Positions 1 through 8,309 of a DNA stretch of 57,444 nucleotides are shown here, one piece after another (the first letter of the stretch is position 1; each line of letters begins with the position of its first letter). The notes beneath the pieces were generated by a model, which worked only from the letters and a program-made list of their open reading frames with translations, was not told the origin of the DNA and did no database searches. Source of the DNA: Actinomyces johnsonii. GTDB taxonomy: Bacteria > Actinomycetota > Actinomycetes > Actinomycetales > Actinomycetaceae. The stretch lies in the NCBI RefSeq assembly GCF_006546835.1, contig NZ_VICB01000026.1:1-57444 (forward strand), read 5' to 3'. The translations under genes and the position numbers were made by a program.

Positions 1-2132
1 CTGCCGGTCGTCTGGTAGGCGCAGGCGAGGTTGTTGCGTGAGGTAAGGGTGCTGGGGTGGTGGGGTCCCAGGAGGTCTTCGAAGTCTTTGAGGTTTTGCT
101 CGTACAGGGTAATGGCTTCCTCAAGTTTGCCCGCGTCGTGGTAGGCGCAGGCGAGGTTGTTGCATGAGGCCAGGGTATGGGGATGGTTGGGGCCCAAGGT
201 ATCGCACGCCTGAGTGACGGAGTCAGTGAGGGTAAGGGCCAGTTGTGGCATTCCAAGGTTGGTTGCGTACCGCAATGTTGTTGCGAGCGTTAAAACGAAA
301 GTCGGACCAGAAAATAGCGGATAAGAGTAGTCTTGTGAAGCGACTGAACGTATTTGTTCGACAAGATTGCGTGTCTCTCGTCGCTGCTGTTCAAAATTGT
401 CTAATCGTTCGATGTCGATACTGTTGAGAAGTGTCGTTGCGTACGTGCTTGCTTCGTCAAACTTCCTCTGGTTGCTCAGGTAGGTTTCTCGGTAAACTTG
501 CCCTTGGAGGCGGTGAATGATGATCTTGTCACCGTTGGTGGATTCTTGAAAGATGGATGCTCTCTTCAGGAATGACAGGGTGTCTCGAACTGCGTCGGAG
601 TCATCGTGGAGCTCGAGGAGCCAGTGGGTTGGCACTCCGGAAGCGACAAGAAGGGAGAGTGTGTCGAGGAGTGATATAGCGATCCTCTCCTGCCGAGGAT
701 GTTTCTTTCTGAGTTGCTCTAAGACCTGCTCGTACGCCATAAACAGTGCGACCCCGACGGCATCCGGGTAGTCATCGCCCTCGAGACGACTAATGCTTGA
801 CTCGAGCGGGTGATTGCTCAGTCTTTCGAGGTACTCAGATAAGGTGTATTCACCCCATTTTGCTGTCGCAGCGGCTTGAGCTATGGCAACAGGCAAGTCA
901 CCGAGTGCTTCCGCGATCTGGTCTGCCGCCTCGCGATGAGTGTCACCACTGCGTTCGCAGAGGAGAGCGATTGACTGCTCGCGATCGAAGACGCCAACCT
1001 TAATCGGCAACCATCCCAAACTGTCCCAGTCGAGGTAGCGTGTGGTGGTGACAACGACTCGGACTCTGTTGCCCTCAGGGGTAAAACCCTTCAGGTCGTC
1101 GAGATTCTCCACGTTGTCGAAGACGAAGAGGCGGTCCGTCGCATCTGCTGAGCGTAGCTGATCCAGGAAGCGCCGAATAATAGTCTCCGGAGGGATGTCT
1201 TTCGGTGCATCGATACCGATGCGCAGTGCGAGCTCGTAGAGATCGGCAACTAGTTCCGTACGCGAGGCGGCATTGATCCACGCGACGATGGGCCAGCCCT
1301 CGTCTTCACACTTGGCGGCAACTGCAGCGGCCAGCTGAGTCTTGCCGCTTCCTCGCATCCCCGTCAGGACTGTCTTTGGTTCAGCGTGAGTGAAAACAGC
1401 ATCGAAGAGCTCATCCTGCCCCTCCCGCTTGACGAAGCCTGCGGTGACCGTGGGGCGGCTGCCGAAGCGAATCCGCGTGGGTGAGGCAGATTGTCTGTGC
1501 GGGATCGCGCTATGGATCTTCTTGATGCCCGTAGCCATCGTCCCCAATAGCTCGTGAGTCTCTGCTTGCCCCTCCAACAGTCGTTCCTGCCCGGCAAGTA
1601 GTTGCTCCTGGCCTGCGAGCAGTTGTTTGTGTGCGGCAATGTCAAAGCTGGGTGAGCCTGGCGCGAGATGGGTGAACTCTTCGGCGACGATGTGGGTCAG
1701 GTCGTTGAAGAAGGGTTCGGCTGCTGCCTCGACGTTCCGACGGCGGCCGGCTGTCCGTTGCCGGAGGTACGCTTCGAAGGCGTCCGGGTGGAGCACTGCC
1801 TCGATGACTGTGTCGTCGTCTTCGCTGATTTCCTTGAGTGCCACCTCCATCTCGGTGACGGCTCCAGCTAACGCGGAATGGTCAACCTTTTGGTACCGCT
1901 CGTTGGCGTTATCCACCTGTTTCTGAAGCTGGGCCTTGATGGACGCCTCCAACCGATTCTCCTCGCCACCTCGTGCCTGCAGCAAGCCCCGCATACTGCG
2001 CCAAGCGTTAAGTACGTCGTCAGGCAGAGACGCCGCGCTGCTCCACGAAGGATCTACGGCCACTGCGGCTCCGCGCATAAGCAGCCCGGCGATGCTGGCA
2101 GACAGGACAGCGAAGGAGAGGGGATCGGCCAT
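1..2132 (-). CDS. NB-ARC/STAND ATPase with TPR repeats (3' end beyond window)
   Basis: STAND-type signalling ATPase, likely a sensor or switch protein; the true function is unknown. I read it from an ATG at 2132 to the window edge, about 710 residues. Residues 1-210 are an N-terminal region absent from the upstream paralogue: an Ala-rich start, acidic helical stretches, then repeated LLAGQEQ-type heptads at about 167-199 that suggest a coiled coil. The P-loop GMRGSGKT lies at 258-265 and a Walker B LFVFDN follows. A winged-helix-like linker leads to 42-residue TPR units of the kinesin-light-chain type, which run off the edge. It begins 42 bases after the stop of the paralogue at 2175-5609 and is probably co-transcribed with it. 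Nucleotide-binding parts of the two proteins are closely similar, so the pair arose by duplication. Possible roles are anti-phage defence or regulation; neither is shown. Confidence 0.85.
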   Translation of the reverse strand, partial: MADPLSFAVLSASIAGLLMRGAAVAVDPSWSSAASLPDDVLNAWRSMRGLLQARGGEENRLEASIKAQLQKQVDNANERYQKVDHSALAGAVTEMEVALKEISEDDDTVIEAVLHPDAFEAYLRQRTAGRRRNVEAAAEPFFNDLTHIVAEEFTHLAPGSPSFDIAAHKQLLAGQEQLLAGQERLLEGQAETHELLGTMATGIKKIHSAIPHRQSASPTRIRFGSRPTVTAGFVKREGQDELFDAVFTHAEPKTVLTGMRGSGKTQLAAAVAAKCEDEGWPIVAWINAASRTELVADLYELALRIGIDAPKDIPPETIIRRFLDQLRSADATDRLFVFDNVENLDDLKGFTPEGNRVRVVVTTTRYLDWDSLGWLPIKVGVFDREQSIALLCERSGDTHREAADQIAEALGDLPVAIAQAAATAKWGEYTLSEYLERLSNHPLESSISRLEGDDYPDAVGVALFMAYEQVLEQLRKKHPRQERIAISLLDTLSLLVASGVPTHWLLELHDDSDAVRDTLSFLKRASIFQESTNGDKIIIHRLQGQVYRETYLSNQRKFDEASTYATTLLNSIDIERLDNFEQQRRETRNLVEQIRSVASQDYSYPLFSGPTFVLTLATTLRYATNLGMPQLALTLTDSVTQACDTLGPNHPHTLASCNNLACAYHDAGKLEEAITLYEQNLKDFEDLLGPHHPSTLTSRNNLACAYQTTG

Positions 2133-2174
2133 GCTGCTATCGTACAAGCGGTCAGCGGTACCGAATCAGAATTC

Positions 2175-5100
2175 TCACGGCGTCCCGAAGAGCTTCCTCG
2201 CCTCCTCGGTTCTTCCCGCGGCAAGGTAGGCATTGGCGAGGTGATTACGGGTGCTGAGGGTGCGGGGGTGGTGAGGTCCCAGAAAGTAGGTGCAGTCGGT
2301 GAGAGCCTGCTCGAACAGGGGGATGGCCTCACTGAGCCTGCCGGCTGCCTGGTAGGCGCCAGCGAGATTGTTACGCGTGTTGAGGGTGTCGGGATGGTGA
2401 GGTCCCAGAATGTAGGTGTGGTCGGTGAGCGCCTGTTCGAAGAGGGGGATGGCCTCGTGGAGCCTGCCGGCTGCCTGGTATGCGCCAGCGAGATTGTTGC
2501 GCGAGGTGAGAGTCCGGGGGTGGTGGGCACCCAGAATGCGGGCGGAGTCGTCAAGGGTCTGCTGGAGCAGAGGGATGGCCTGATCGAGTCTGCCGGCTGC
2601 CTGGTATGCACCGGCGAGATTGCCGCGCGAGGCCAAAGTGTCGCGGTGGTCGGGCCCCAGAACGCGAGTGCGGTCTTCGAGGTTCTGCTGGAGCAGAGGG
2701 ATGGCCTGATCGAGTTTGCCGGCTGCCTGGTATGCACCGGCGAGATTGCCGCGCGAGGCCAAGGTTTCAGGGTGTTCGGGGCCCAGGATGCGGATGAAGT
2801 CGGTGAGATTCTGTTCGAACAGGGCGATGGCCTCGTCGAGTCTGCTGGCCGCCTGGTACGCGCCGGCGAGCTTGTCCCGCCAGGCCAAGGTTTCAGGGTG
2901 TTCGGGGCCCAGGATGCGGATGAAGTCGGTGAGGTTCCGCTCGAACAGGGCGATGGCCTCGTCGAGCCTGCCCGCATCCTGGTAGGCACAGGCGAGGTTG
3001 CCGCGCGAGGTGAGAGTGTCAAGGTGATCGGGACCCGCGAGACGGGTGAAGTCGGTGAGGTTCCGCTCGAACAGGGGGATGGCTTCGTCGAGCCTGCCCG
3101 CATCCCGGTAGGTGCCGGCGAGATGGTCGCGTGAAGTGAGGGTGCGGGGGTCGTGGGGGCCCAGGATGCGGATGGAGGCCTCGAGGTTATCCCCGAACAG
3201 ACGGATGGCTTCGTCGAGCCTGCCTGCTTCCCGGTAGGCGCCGGCCAGGTTACCGCGCGAGGTGAGAGTGACAGGGTGAGCAGGTCCCAGGGTGCGGCTG
3301 CGGTCCTCGAGGTTCTGCTCGAAGAGGGGGATGGCCTGATCGAGTTTGCCGGCTGCCTGGTAGGCGCTGGCGAGCGTGCTACGTGAGGTGAAGGTGTCGG
3401 GGCGGTCAGGGCCCAGAATGCGGATGAAGTCAGCGAGGTTCTGCTCGAACAGAGGGATGGCTTCGTCCAGTCTGCCCGTATCCCGGTAGGCGCCAGCGAG
3501 ACTGTGGCGTGAGGTCAAAGTTTCAGGGTGGTCGAGGCCCAGGGTGCGGGTGCGGTCTTCGAGGTTCTGCTCGAAAAGGGAGATGGCCTCGTGGAGCCTC
3601 CCGGCTGCCTGGTACGCGCCGGCGAGGTTGCCGCGCGAGGCCAAGGTCTCAGGATGGTCGGGACCCGCGAGACGTACGAAGTCGGTGAGGTTCTGCTCGA
3701 AGAGGGGAATGGCTTCGTCGAGTCTGCCCGCATCCCGGTAGGCGCCGGCGAGCGTGCTGCGCGAGGCCAAGGTTTCAGGATGGTCGAGGCCCAAGGTGCG
3801 AGCGACGGCGTCGAGGTTCTCCTTGTACAGGGTGATCGCTTCGTCGAGCCTGCCCGCATCCCGGTAGGTAGCGGCGAGGCTGAGACGTGCGGCCGAGGCG
3901 CCGGAGCTGCCGGGGCCCATGATTCGCATGGCGTCTGCGAGGATCTGCTTTTTCAGGGTGATGGCCTCGTCGAATCTACCCGCTTCCCGGTAGGCGCCGG
4001 CGAGTTCGTCGCGTGCGGTGAGGGTGCAGCGGTGGTCGGGGCCCAAGACGCGGCTGCGGCCGCTGAGAACCTGCTCGTACAGGGTGATGGCCTCGTCGAG
4101 TCTTCCCGCTTCCCGGTAGGCGCCGGCGAGGTTGAGACGTGCGGTCAGGGTGCTGGGGTGGTCAGGGCCCAGGATGCGGATGGAGTCCTCGAGGGTCTGC
4201 TCGTACAGGGCGATGGCCTTGTCGAGCCTGCCGCTCGCCCGGTAGGTGCCGGCGAGGTTGTTGCGTGAAGCCAGGGTGTCGGGGTGGTGGGGGCCCAAGG
4301 CGTCGCAGGCCTGGGTCACGGAGTCAGTGAGACAAAGGGCTAGCTGCGACATCCCAAGGCTGGTCGCGTAGTGCAGCGTCTCGGCGAGCTTTAAAGACAC
4401 TCGTGGCTCAGAAAATAATGAATGAGAGTAGTCCTGTGATGTGACTGAGAGCAGCTGATCGATGAGATAGTGGATCTCGTGTCTCCGCTGTTCAACATTC
4501 TCTAGGCGGTCTACGTCCATCCCGCTGAGAACTGTTGCGGCGCACGTACGAGCCTCACCGAGCTTCTTCTGGTCATTCAGGTAGGTTTCCCGGTACGCGT
4601 GTCCCTGGAGGCGGTGAATAACGGTCTTCTGGCCGTCGTTGGATTCATGGATGATGGAAGCACTCGTCAGGAAAGACAGGGTGTCTCGTACTGCGTCGGA
4701 GTCGCCGTCGAGCCTCAAGAGCCAGTGAGTCGGCACTCCGGAAGCGGCCAGGAGGGACAGTGCGCCGAGGAGCGATACGGCGATCCTCTCCTGCTGAGGG
4801 TGCGTGGTTCTGAGCTGCTCCAAGACCTGTTCATAGGCCATGAGCAGTACGATGCCGACGGCGTCGGGGCAGCTGGCGCCCTCGAGGCGACCCATGCGTG
4901 ACTCGAGCGGGTGATGACTCAGCCTGTCAAGGTAGCCGGATAAGGCATATCTACCCTGTTGTGCTGTCGCGGCGGCTTGGGTGATGGCGACGGGCACGTC
5001 GCCCAGCGCATCCGCGATCCGGTCAGCAACTTCGCGGCGAGTGTCGCCAGTGCGCTCGCACAGGAGAGAGATCGACTGCTCCCGATTGAAGGTGCCGACC

Positions 5101-5609
5101 GTCAACCGCAGCCACCCCAGGCCGTCCCAATCGAGGTGGCGCGGGGTGGTGATGAGGGTCCGGACTCCAGCGCCCTCGGGGATGAGGTCTCTCAGGTCGT
5201 CCGGATTCTCCACGTTGTCGAAGACGAAGAGGCGGTCCGCTGCCTCTGCTGAGCGCAGCCGATCCAGGAGGCGCCGAACAATGACCTCCAGAGGGATGTT
5301 CTTTGGTGCGTCGATACCGATCCGCAGCGCGAGCTCGTAGAGACCGGCAAGGATCTCCTTGCGGGAGGCCGCATGAATCCACGCGACCAGGGGCCAGCCC
5401 TCCTCCTCGCACCTGGCCGCAACCGCAGCAGCCAGCTGAGTCTTGCCGCTTCCCCGCATCCCCGTCAGAACCGTGCGAGGCTCCACGCGAGTGAAGACGG
5501 CGTCGAAGAGCTCATCCTGTTCCTGCCGCTTGACGAAACCTGCGGCGATCATCGGTCGACTTCCGAAGCGAATTCGCGTGGGAGAAGCGGATGGGTGGCG
5601 TGTGGTCAT
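2175..5609 (-). CDS. NB-ARC/STAND ATPase with 16 TPR repeats
   Basis: 1144-residue STAND ATPase. Residues 1-20 match the segment just before the NTPase domain of the downstream paralogue, so this copy starts almost directly at the ATPase and lacks the 210-residue N-terminal region. P-loop GMRGSGKT is at 50-57 and Walker B LFVFDN at 128-133. From about residue 457 to the C-terminus there are 16 full 42-residue TPR units plus one partial, with the recurring core AGRLDEAIPLFEQNL. Such arrays usually bind a protein or peptide ligand that releases the ATPase. No effector domain is visible, so it may work with the neighbour that has one. It is the first gene of a probable two-gene unit; a terminator-like hairpin at 5768-5802 separates it from uppP. 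Assignment to the NB-ARC/TPR class is firm; the biological role is not. Confidence 0.9.
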   Translation of the reverse strand: MTTRHPSASPTRIRFGSRPMIAAGFVKRQEQDELFDAVFTRVEPRTVLTGMRGSGKTQLAAAVAARCEEEGWPLVAWIHAASRKEILAGLYELALRIGIDAPKNIPLEVIVRRLLDRLRSAEAADRLFVFDNVENPDDLRDLIPEGAGVRTLITTPRHLDWDGLGWLRLTVGTFNREQSISLLCERTGDTRREVADRIADALGDVPVAITQAAATAQQGRYALSGYLDRLSHHPLESRMGRLEGASCPDAVGIVLLMAYEQVLEQLRTTHPQQERIAVSLLGALSLLAASGVPTHWLLRLDGDSDAVRDTLSFLTSASIIHESNDGQKTVIHRLQGHAYRETYLNDQKKLGEARTCAATVLSGMDVDRLENVEQRRHEIHYLIDQLLSVTSQDYSHSLFSEPRVSLKLAETLHYATSLGMSQLALCLTDSVTQACDALGPHHPDTLASRNNLAGTYRASGRLDKAIALYEQTLEDSIRILGPDHPSTLTARLNLAGAYREAGRLDEAITLYEQVLSGRSRVLGPDHRCTLTARDELAGAYREAGRFDEAITLKKQILADAMRIMGPGSSGASAARLSLAATYRDAGRLDEAITLYKENLDAVARTLGLDHPETLASRSTLAGAYRDAGRLDEAIPLFEQNLTDFVRLAGPDHPETLASRGNLAGAYQAAGRLHEAISLFEQNLEDRTRTLGLDHPETLTSRHSLAGAYRDTGRLDEAIPLFEQNLADFIRILGPDRPDTFTSRSTLASAYQAAGKLDQAIPLFEQNLEDRSRTLGPAHPVTLTSRGNLAGAYREAGRLDEAIRLFGDNLEASIRILGPHDPRTLTSRDHLAGTYRDAGRLDEAIPLFERNLTDFTRLAGPDHLDTLTSRGNLACAYQDAGRLDEAIALFERNLTDFIRILGPEHPETLAWRDKLAGAYQAASRLDEAIALFEQNLTDFIRILGPEHPETLASRGNLAGAYQAAGKLDQAIPLLQQNLEDRTRVLGPDHRDTLASRGNLAGAYQAAGRLDQAIPLLQQTLDDSARILGAHHPRTLTSRNNLAGAYQAAGRLHEAIPLFEQALTDHTYILGPHHPDTLNTRNNLAGAYQAAGRLSEAIPLFEQALTDCTYFLGPHHPRTLSTRNHLANAYLAAGRTEEARKLFGTP
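2178..4241 (-). repeat. Tandem 126-base TPR-coding repeats (16 units)
   Basis: Sixteen head-to-tail units of 126 bases, each encoding one 42-residue TPR, end in a partial unit at the gene's 3' end. Neighbouring units share long near-identical runs; the two units around 2760-2960 both encode TDFIRILGPEHPETLA. A shorter set of the same repeats occurs at about 1-210 in the downstream paralogue. The repetition makes this stretch prone to unequal recombination and to assembly collapse. Confidence 0.9.
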
Positions 5610-5767
5610 ACTACGGATCTCCCCGATGTCCTTAGACGTCGTTCTCAGTGGCTCGTGAGTCTGTGCTTACCCCAGGGGGTGGCCATGCCGCCTATCGTAC
5701 AAGTGGACGGAAATGCAGAAGCAGGATTCGTAAGGCGTCAGAGTTCGATGCTGAGGAATGCAGAAAT

Positions 5768-5802
5768 CGCGTGGGGCAACGGAAAAACCATTGCCCCACG
5801 CG
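5768..5802 (-). terminator. Hairpin terminator after uppP
   Basis: Perfect 12-base inverted repeat (CGCGTGGGGCAA at 5768-5779 and its complement at 5791-5802) with an 11-base loop, followed on the minus strand by a T-containing stretch. It lies 46 bases beyond the uppP stop and before the NB-ARC gene start. Confidence 0.6.
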
Positions 5803-5847
5803 AAGAACGTTGCTGCCGGTGAATCGGTGTCGATGAAAAGGACTCCG

Positions 5848-6684
5848 TCAGGCGGCGATGGTGCCGGCGGAGACCAGGGCGATGATGATGAGGCCCAGCA
5901 GCACGCGGTAGACGAGGAAGGACGTGAACTTGTTGGAGGACACGAAGCGCAGCAGCCAGGCGATGGTCGCGTAGGCCACGATGCCGGAGACGATGGTCGC
6001 GATAATGGTGGGTGTCCAGCCTACGGTGTCGCTGATGGTGCCAGCCTCAGTCACGGCTTCCAGCAGCCCGGCCGCGACCAGGGACGGGATACCCATGAAG
6101 AAGGACAGGCGCGTAGCCGTCACCCGGTCGAACTTGAGGAAGAGACCGGCGGAGATCGTCGCCCCGGAGCGGGAGATGCCGGGGAAGACCGGTGAGAGGG
6201 CCTGGAACGCACCGATGATGAGGGCGTCCTTGACGGTCACGTCCTTCATGCCCTTGGTGAGGTTCTGCTGGCGGTCGGCCAGCCACATGGCCCCCGACCA
6301 CAGAATGAGGGCCCCGGCGATCACCCACAGGGAGCGGACCGGCCCCTCGATGAAGTCCTTGAACAGCAGCCCGACGGCCGCCACCGGGATGGACCCCAGG
6401 ATGATGCCCCAGCCGAGCGTGTAGTCGGGGTCCTGGCGGGCCTGCCTGTTGCTCAGGCCCTTGATCCAGGCGGTGATGATCCGGACGATGTCGGCCCAGA
6501 AGTAGACGATGGCCGCGAGGATCGCACCCACCTGGATGACGGCGGTGAAGGCGGTCGTGCCCGCGGAGTTGATCTCGTAGCCGAGCAGCTTCTCGACGAT
6601 GTTGAGGTGCCCGGTGGAGGACACAGGGAGGAACTCGGTGATGCCCTCGACGATGCCGAGGAGGACGGCGTGCAGCCAGTTCAA
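5848..6684 (-). CDS. uppP: Undecaprenyl-diphosphatase UppP (BacA)
   Basis: Integral membrane phosphatase that removes one phosphate from undecaprenyl diphosphate, recycling the lipid carrier for peptidoglycan and other wall polymers and giving bacitracin resistance when abundant. The 278-residue length is normal for the family. The two family signatures are intact: EGITEFLPVSSTGH at residues 13-26 and PGISRSGAT at 168-176, together forming the active site. Several hydrophobic membrane segments are present. It stands alone, followed by a hairpin at 5768-5802, and has a 470-base AT-richer upstream region. Identification is secure. Confidence 0.97.
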   Translation of the reverse strand: MNWLHAVLLGIVEGITEFLPVSSTGHLNIVEKLLGYEINSAGTTAFTAVIQVGAILAAIVYFWADIVRIITAWIKGLSNRQARQDPDYTLGWGIILGSIPVAAVGLLFKDFIEGPVRSLWVIAGALILWSGAMWLADRQQNLTKGMKDVTVKDALIIGAFQALSPVFPGISRSGATISAGLFLKFDRVTATRLSFFMGIPSLVAAGLLEAVTEAGTISDTVGWTPTIIATIVSGIVAYATIAWLLRFVSSNKFTSFLVYRVLLGLIIIALVSAGTIAA

Positions 6685-7155
6685 AGGGACTCCTGGGGTG
6701 GACGGATGGTGGACTCACGGCAGGTTACCGGCGCAAGGGAAGGGGAAACGTCCAGATGGCTGTGGTACCCGCCGCAGCGGTGGACGGCTCGATCATGGGC
6801 GACGTCGGGTCAAAGGCCCAATTCTACAGCCGCGTATGAGTTTGTATCCCTTTTATAACGTTGGATGCGTGGCAAGTCCAGCCCGTGTGATCCCGGCGTG
6901 TGGCTAGCCCTTGGTCGGGGTGTTCTGAGGCGCGTGGAATGTGCTGAGTTGACCCCTCGAAGGCGCTGTCTGCTCCAACGGGGTCGTGCCATGCCGTGAA
7001 GATGGTCTTATCCCCGCCAACACTGTGCGCAGCCACCTCGAAAAGTGCTCTGGCTCACTTTTGTGCGCTTTATATCTTTTAGATCTTTTATAACTTCGGG
7101 GCGCGTTGAGGTCCAGTGACGGGAGGTGAAGGCTCGGACGGCTGTGGCGGCGAAC
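6685..7155. other. Non-coding gap with AT-rich patches
   Basis: A 471-base stretch between uppP and the hisN stop. No ORF has convincing protein character. It holds two AT-rich patches sharing CTTTTATAAC (6850-6859 and 7085-7094), unlike the GC-rich surroundings. The patches could contain the uppP promoter, but I cannot assign -35/-10 boxes with confidence. Confidence 0.4.
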
Positions 7156-8049
7156 TCAGTCCGTCTCGGCGCCCAGGTGGCTCAGGGCGACGTCGTGCAG
7201 CAGCGAGTTCGTGGCCACCGCGTTACCCCCGAAGGGCCCGGGCTCGCCGTCGAGGGAGGTGAAGCGCCCGCCCGCCTCGGTGACCACGGGCACGAGCGCG
7301 GCCATGTCGTAGAGCTCGAGCTCTGGCTCGGCCGCCAGGTCCACGGCTCCCTCGGCCACCAGCATGTAGGACCAGAAGTCCCCGTAGGCGCGGGTGCGCC
7401 AGCACGACTGCATGAGCGCCAGCATCCCGCGCAGCCGCTTGATCTGCGCCCACCCCGACAGCGAGGAGTAGGACATCGAGGCCCGGGTGAGGTCGTCGAC
7501 GCCGGACACCGACATCCGCCGCGCCGAGCTCAGCGAGCGTCCGGTCCAGGCCCCGCCGCCGGAGACGGCCCACCAGCGCCTTCCCAGCGCGGGGGCCGAG
7601 ACCAGTCCGACGACGCACTGGCCGTCCTCGATGAGGCCGATGAGCGTGGCCCACACGGGCACGCCCCGCACGAAGTTCTTGGTCCCGTCGATCGGGTCGA
7701 TGACCCACTGGCGCGAGGAGTGCCCGGTGGTGGGCAGCTCCTCGCCCAGGACGGAGTCGCGCCCGCGCGCCCGCCCCAGCTGCTCGCGGATGACGCGCTC
7801 GGCCTCCCGGTCGGCCTCGGTGACCGGCGTGAGGTCCGGCTTGGTCTCCACCGTGAAGTTGCCGGCGTCGAAGCGGGCCTGGGTGAGGCTGTCCACCTTG
7901 TTGGCGATCGTGTGCGCCAAGTGCAGGTCGTCGCGCCAGCGCCGCTGCTTGTCCGGGGGCGCCGTCGTGGTGGGCGGAGCCGCCTCCGGCGAGGGCGCCG
8001 CGGGAGGCGCCGGGAAGACGGGGCGTTGCGGGCGGGGAGTCTCGCTCAT
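7156..8049 (-). CDS. hisN: Inositol-phosphatase-family enzyme, probable histidinol-phosphatase
   Basis: Mg-dependent phosphatase of the inositol monophosphatase superfamily. Metal-binding motifs are complete: GEE at residues 102-104, WVIDPIDGTKNF at 115-126 and a C-terminal ELYDMAAL segment. In actinobacteria this subtype usually serves as the histidinol-phosphatase of histidine synthesis (HisN), which suits the short, soluble architecture, but inositol-1-phosphatase or CysQ-like activity cannot be excluded from motifs alone. The first 35 residues are Pro-rich and likely disordered; a later start is possible. It is transcribed alone and diverges from the TetR-like gene at 8310. No other his genes lie nearby. 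Confidence 0.8.
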   Translation of the reverse strand: MSETPRPQRPVFPAPPAAPSPEAAPPTTTAPPDKQRRWRDDLHLAHTIANKVDSLTQARFDAGNFTVETKPDLTPVTEADREAERVIREQLGRARGRDSVLGEELPTTGHSSRQWVIDPIDGTKNFVRGVPVWATLIGLIEDGQCVVGLVSAPALGRRWWAVSGGGAWTGRSLSSARRMSVSGVDDLTRASMSYSSLSGWAQIKRLRGMLALMQSCWRTRAYGDFWSYMLVAEGAVDLAAEPELELYDMAALVPVVTEAGGRFTSLDGEPGPFGGNAVATNSLLHDVALSHLGAETD

Positions 8050-8154
8050 GACACCACGGTAGCGGGGGAGTGGGCTCGGGGAAGTCCCACGGCCGCCGGG
8101 CGTGCCACTCTCCGGGCGCCTCGCGACCGCGGCGAATCGTTATCGAATCTTGAG

Positions 8155-8168
8155 ATTCCGGGGGGTGG
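8155..8168. promoter_or_regulatory. Candidate operator upstream of the TetR-like gene
   Basis: Inverted repeat GAATCT-TG-AGATTC in the divergent region between hisN and the TetR-like fusion ORF, 142 bases before the latter's start. TetR regulators usually bind such short palindromes near their own gene. No other support. Confidence 0.35.
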
Positions 8169-8309
8169 GCGGCCGGATGAGGGAATGTCGATTTCTGCCG
8201 TAAAATTGCAGAAGAACGGCGTCGGACATCATGTGATCAGGCGGCCACGATTTGGCTGCCTGTTACTGGTTCGTTACGCTGACAGGCATGACCCAACTCG
8301 GGAGACTCT

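Noticed and set aside
1878..3134. 418-residue plus-strand frame across the TPR region
   Set aside because: It is the antisense image of the tandem TPR repeats; its own repeats mirror the 42-residue units and have no family resemblance.
2175..4300. Regularly spaced repeats resembling a CRISPR array
   Set aside because: The period is 126 bases and the units are coding, continuous TPRs without unique spacers.
6824..7036. 70-residue minus-strand frame in the uppP upstream gap
   Set aside because: No ribosome-binding site, no hydrophobic pattern or family resemblance; probably chance.
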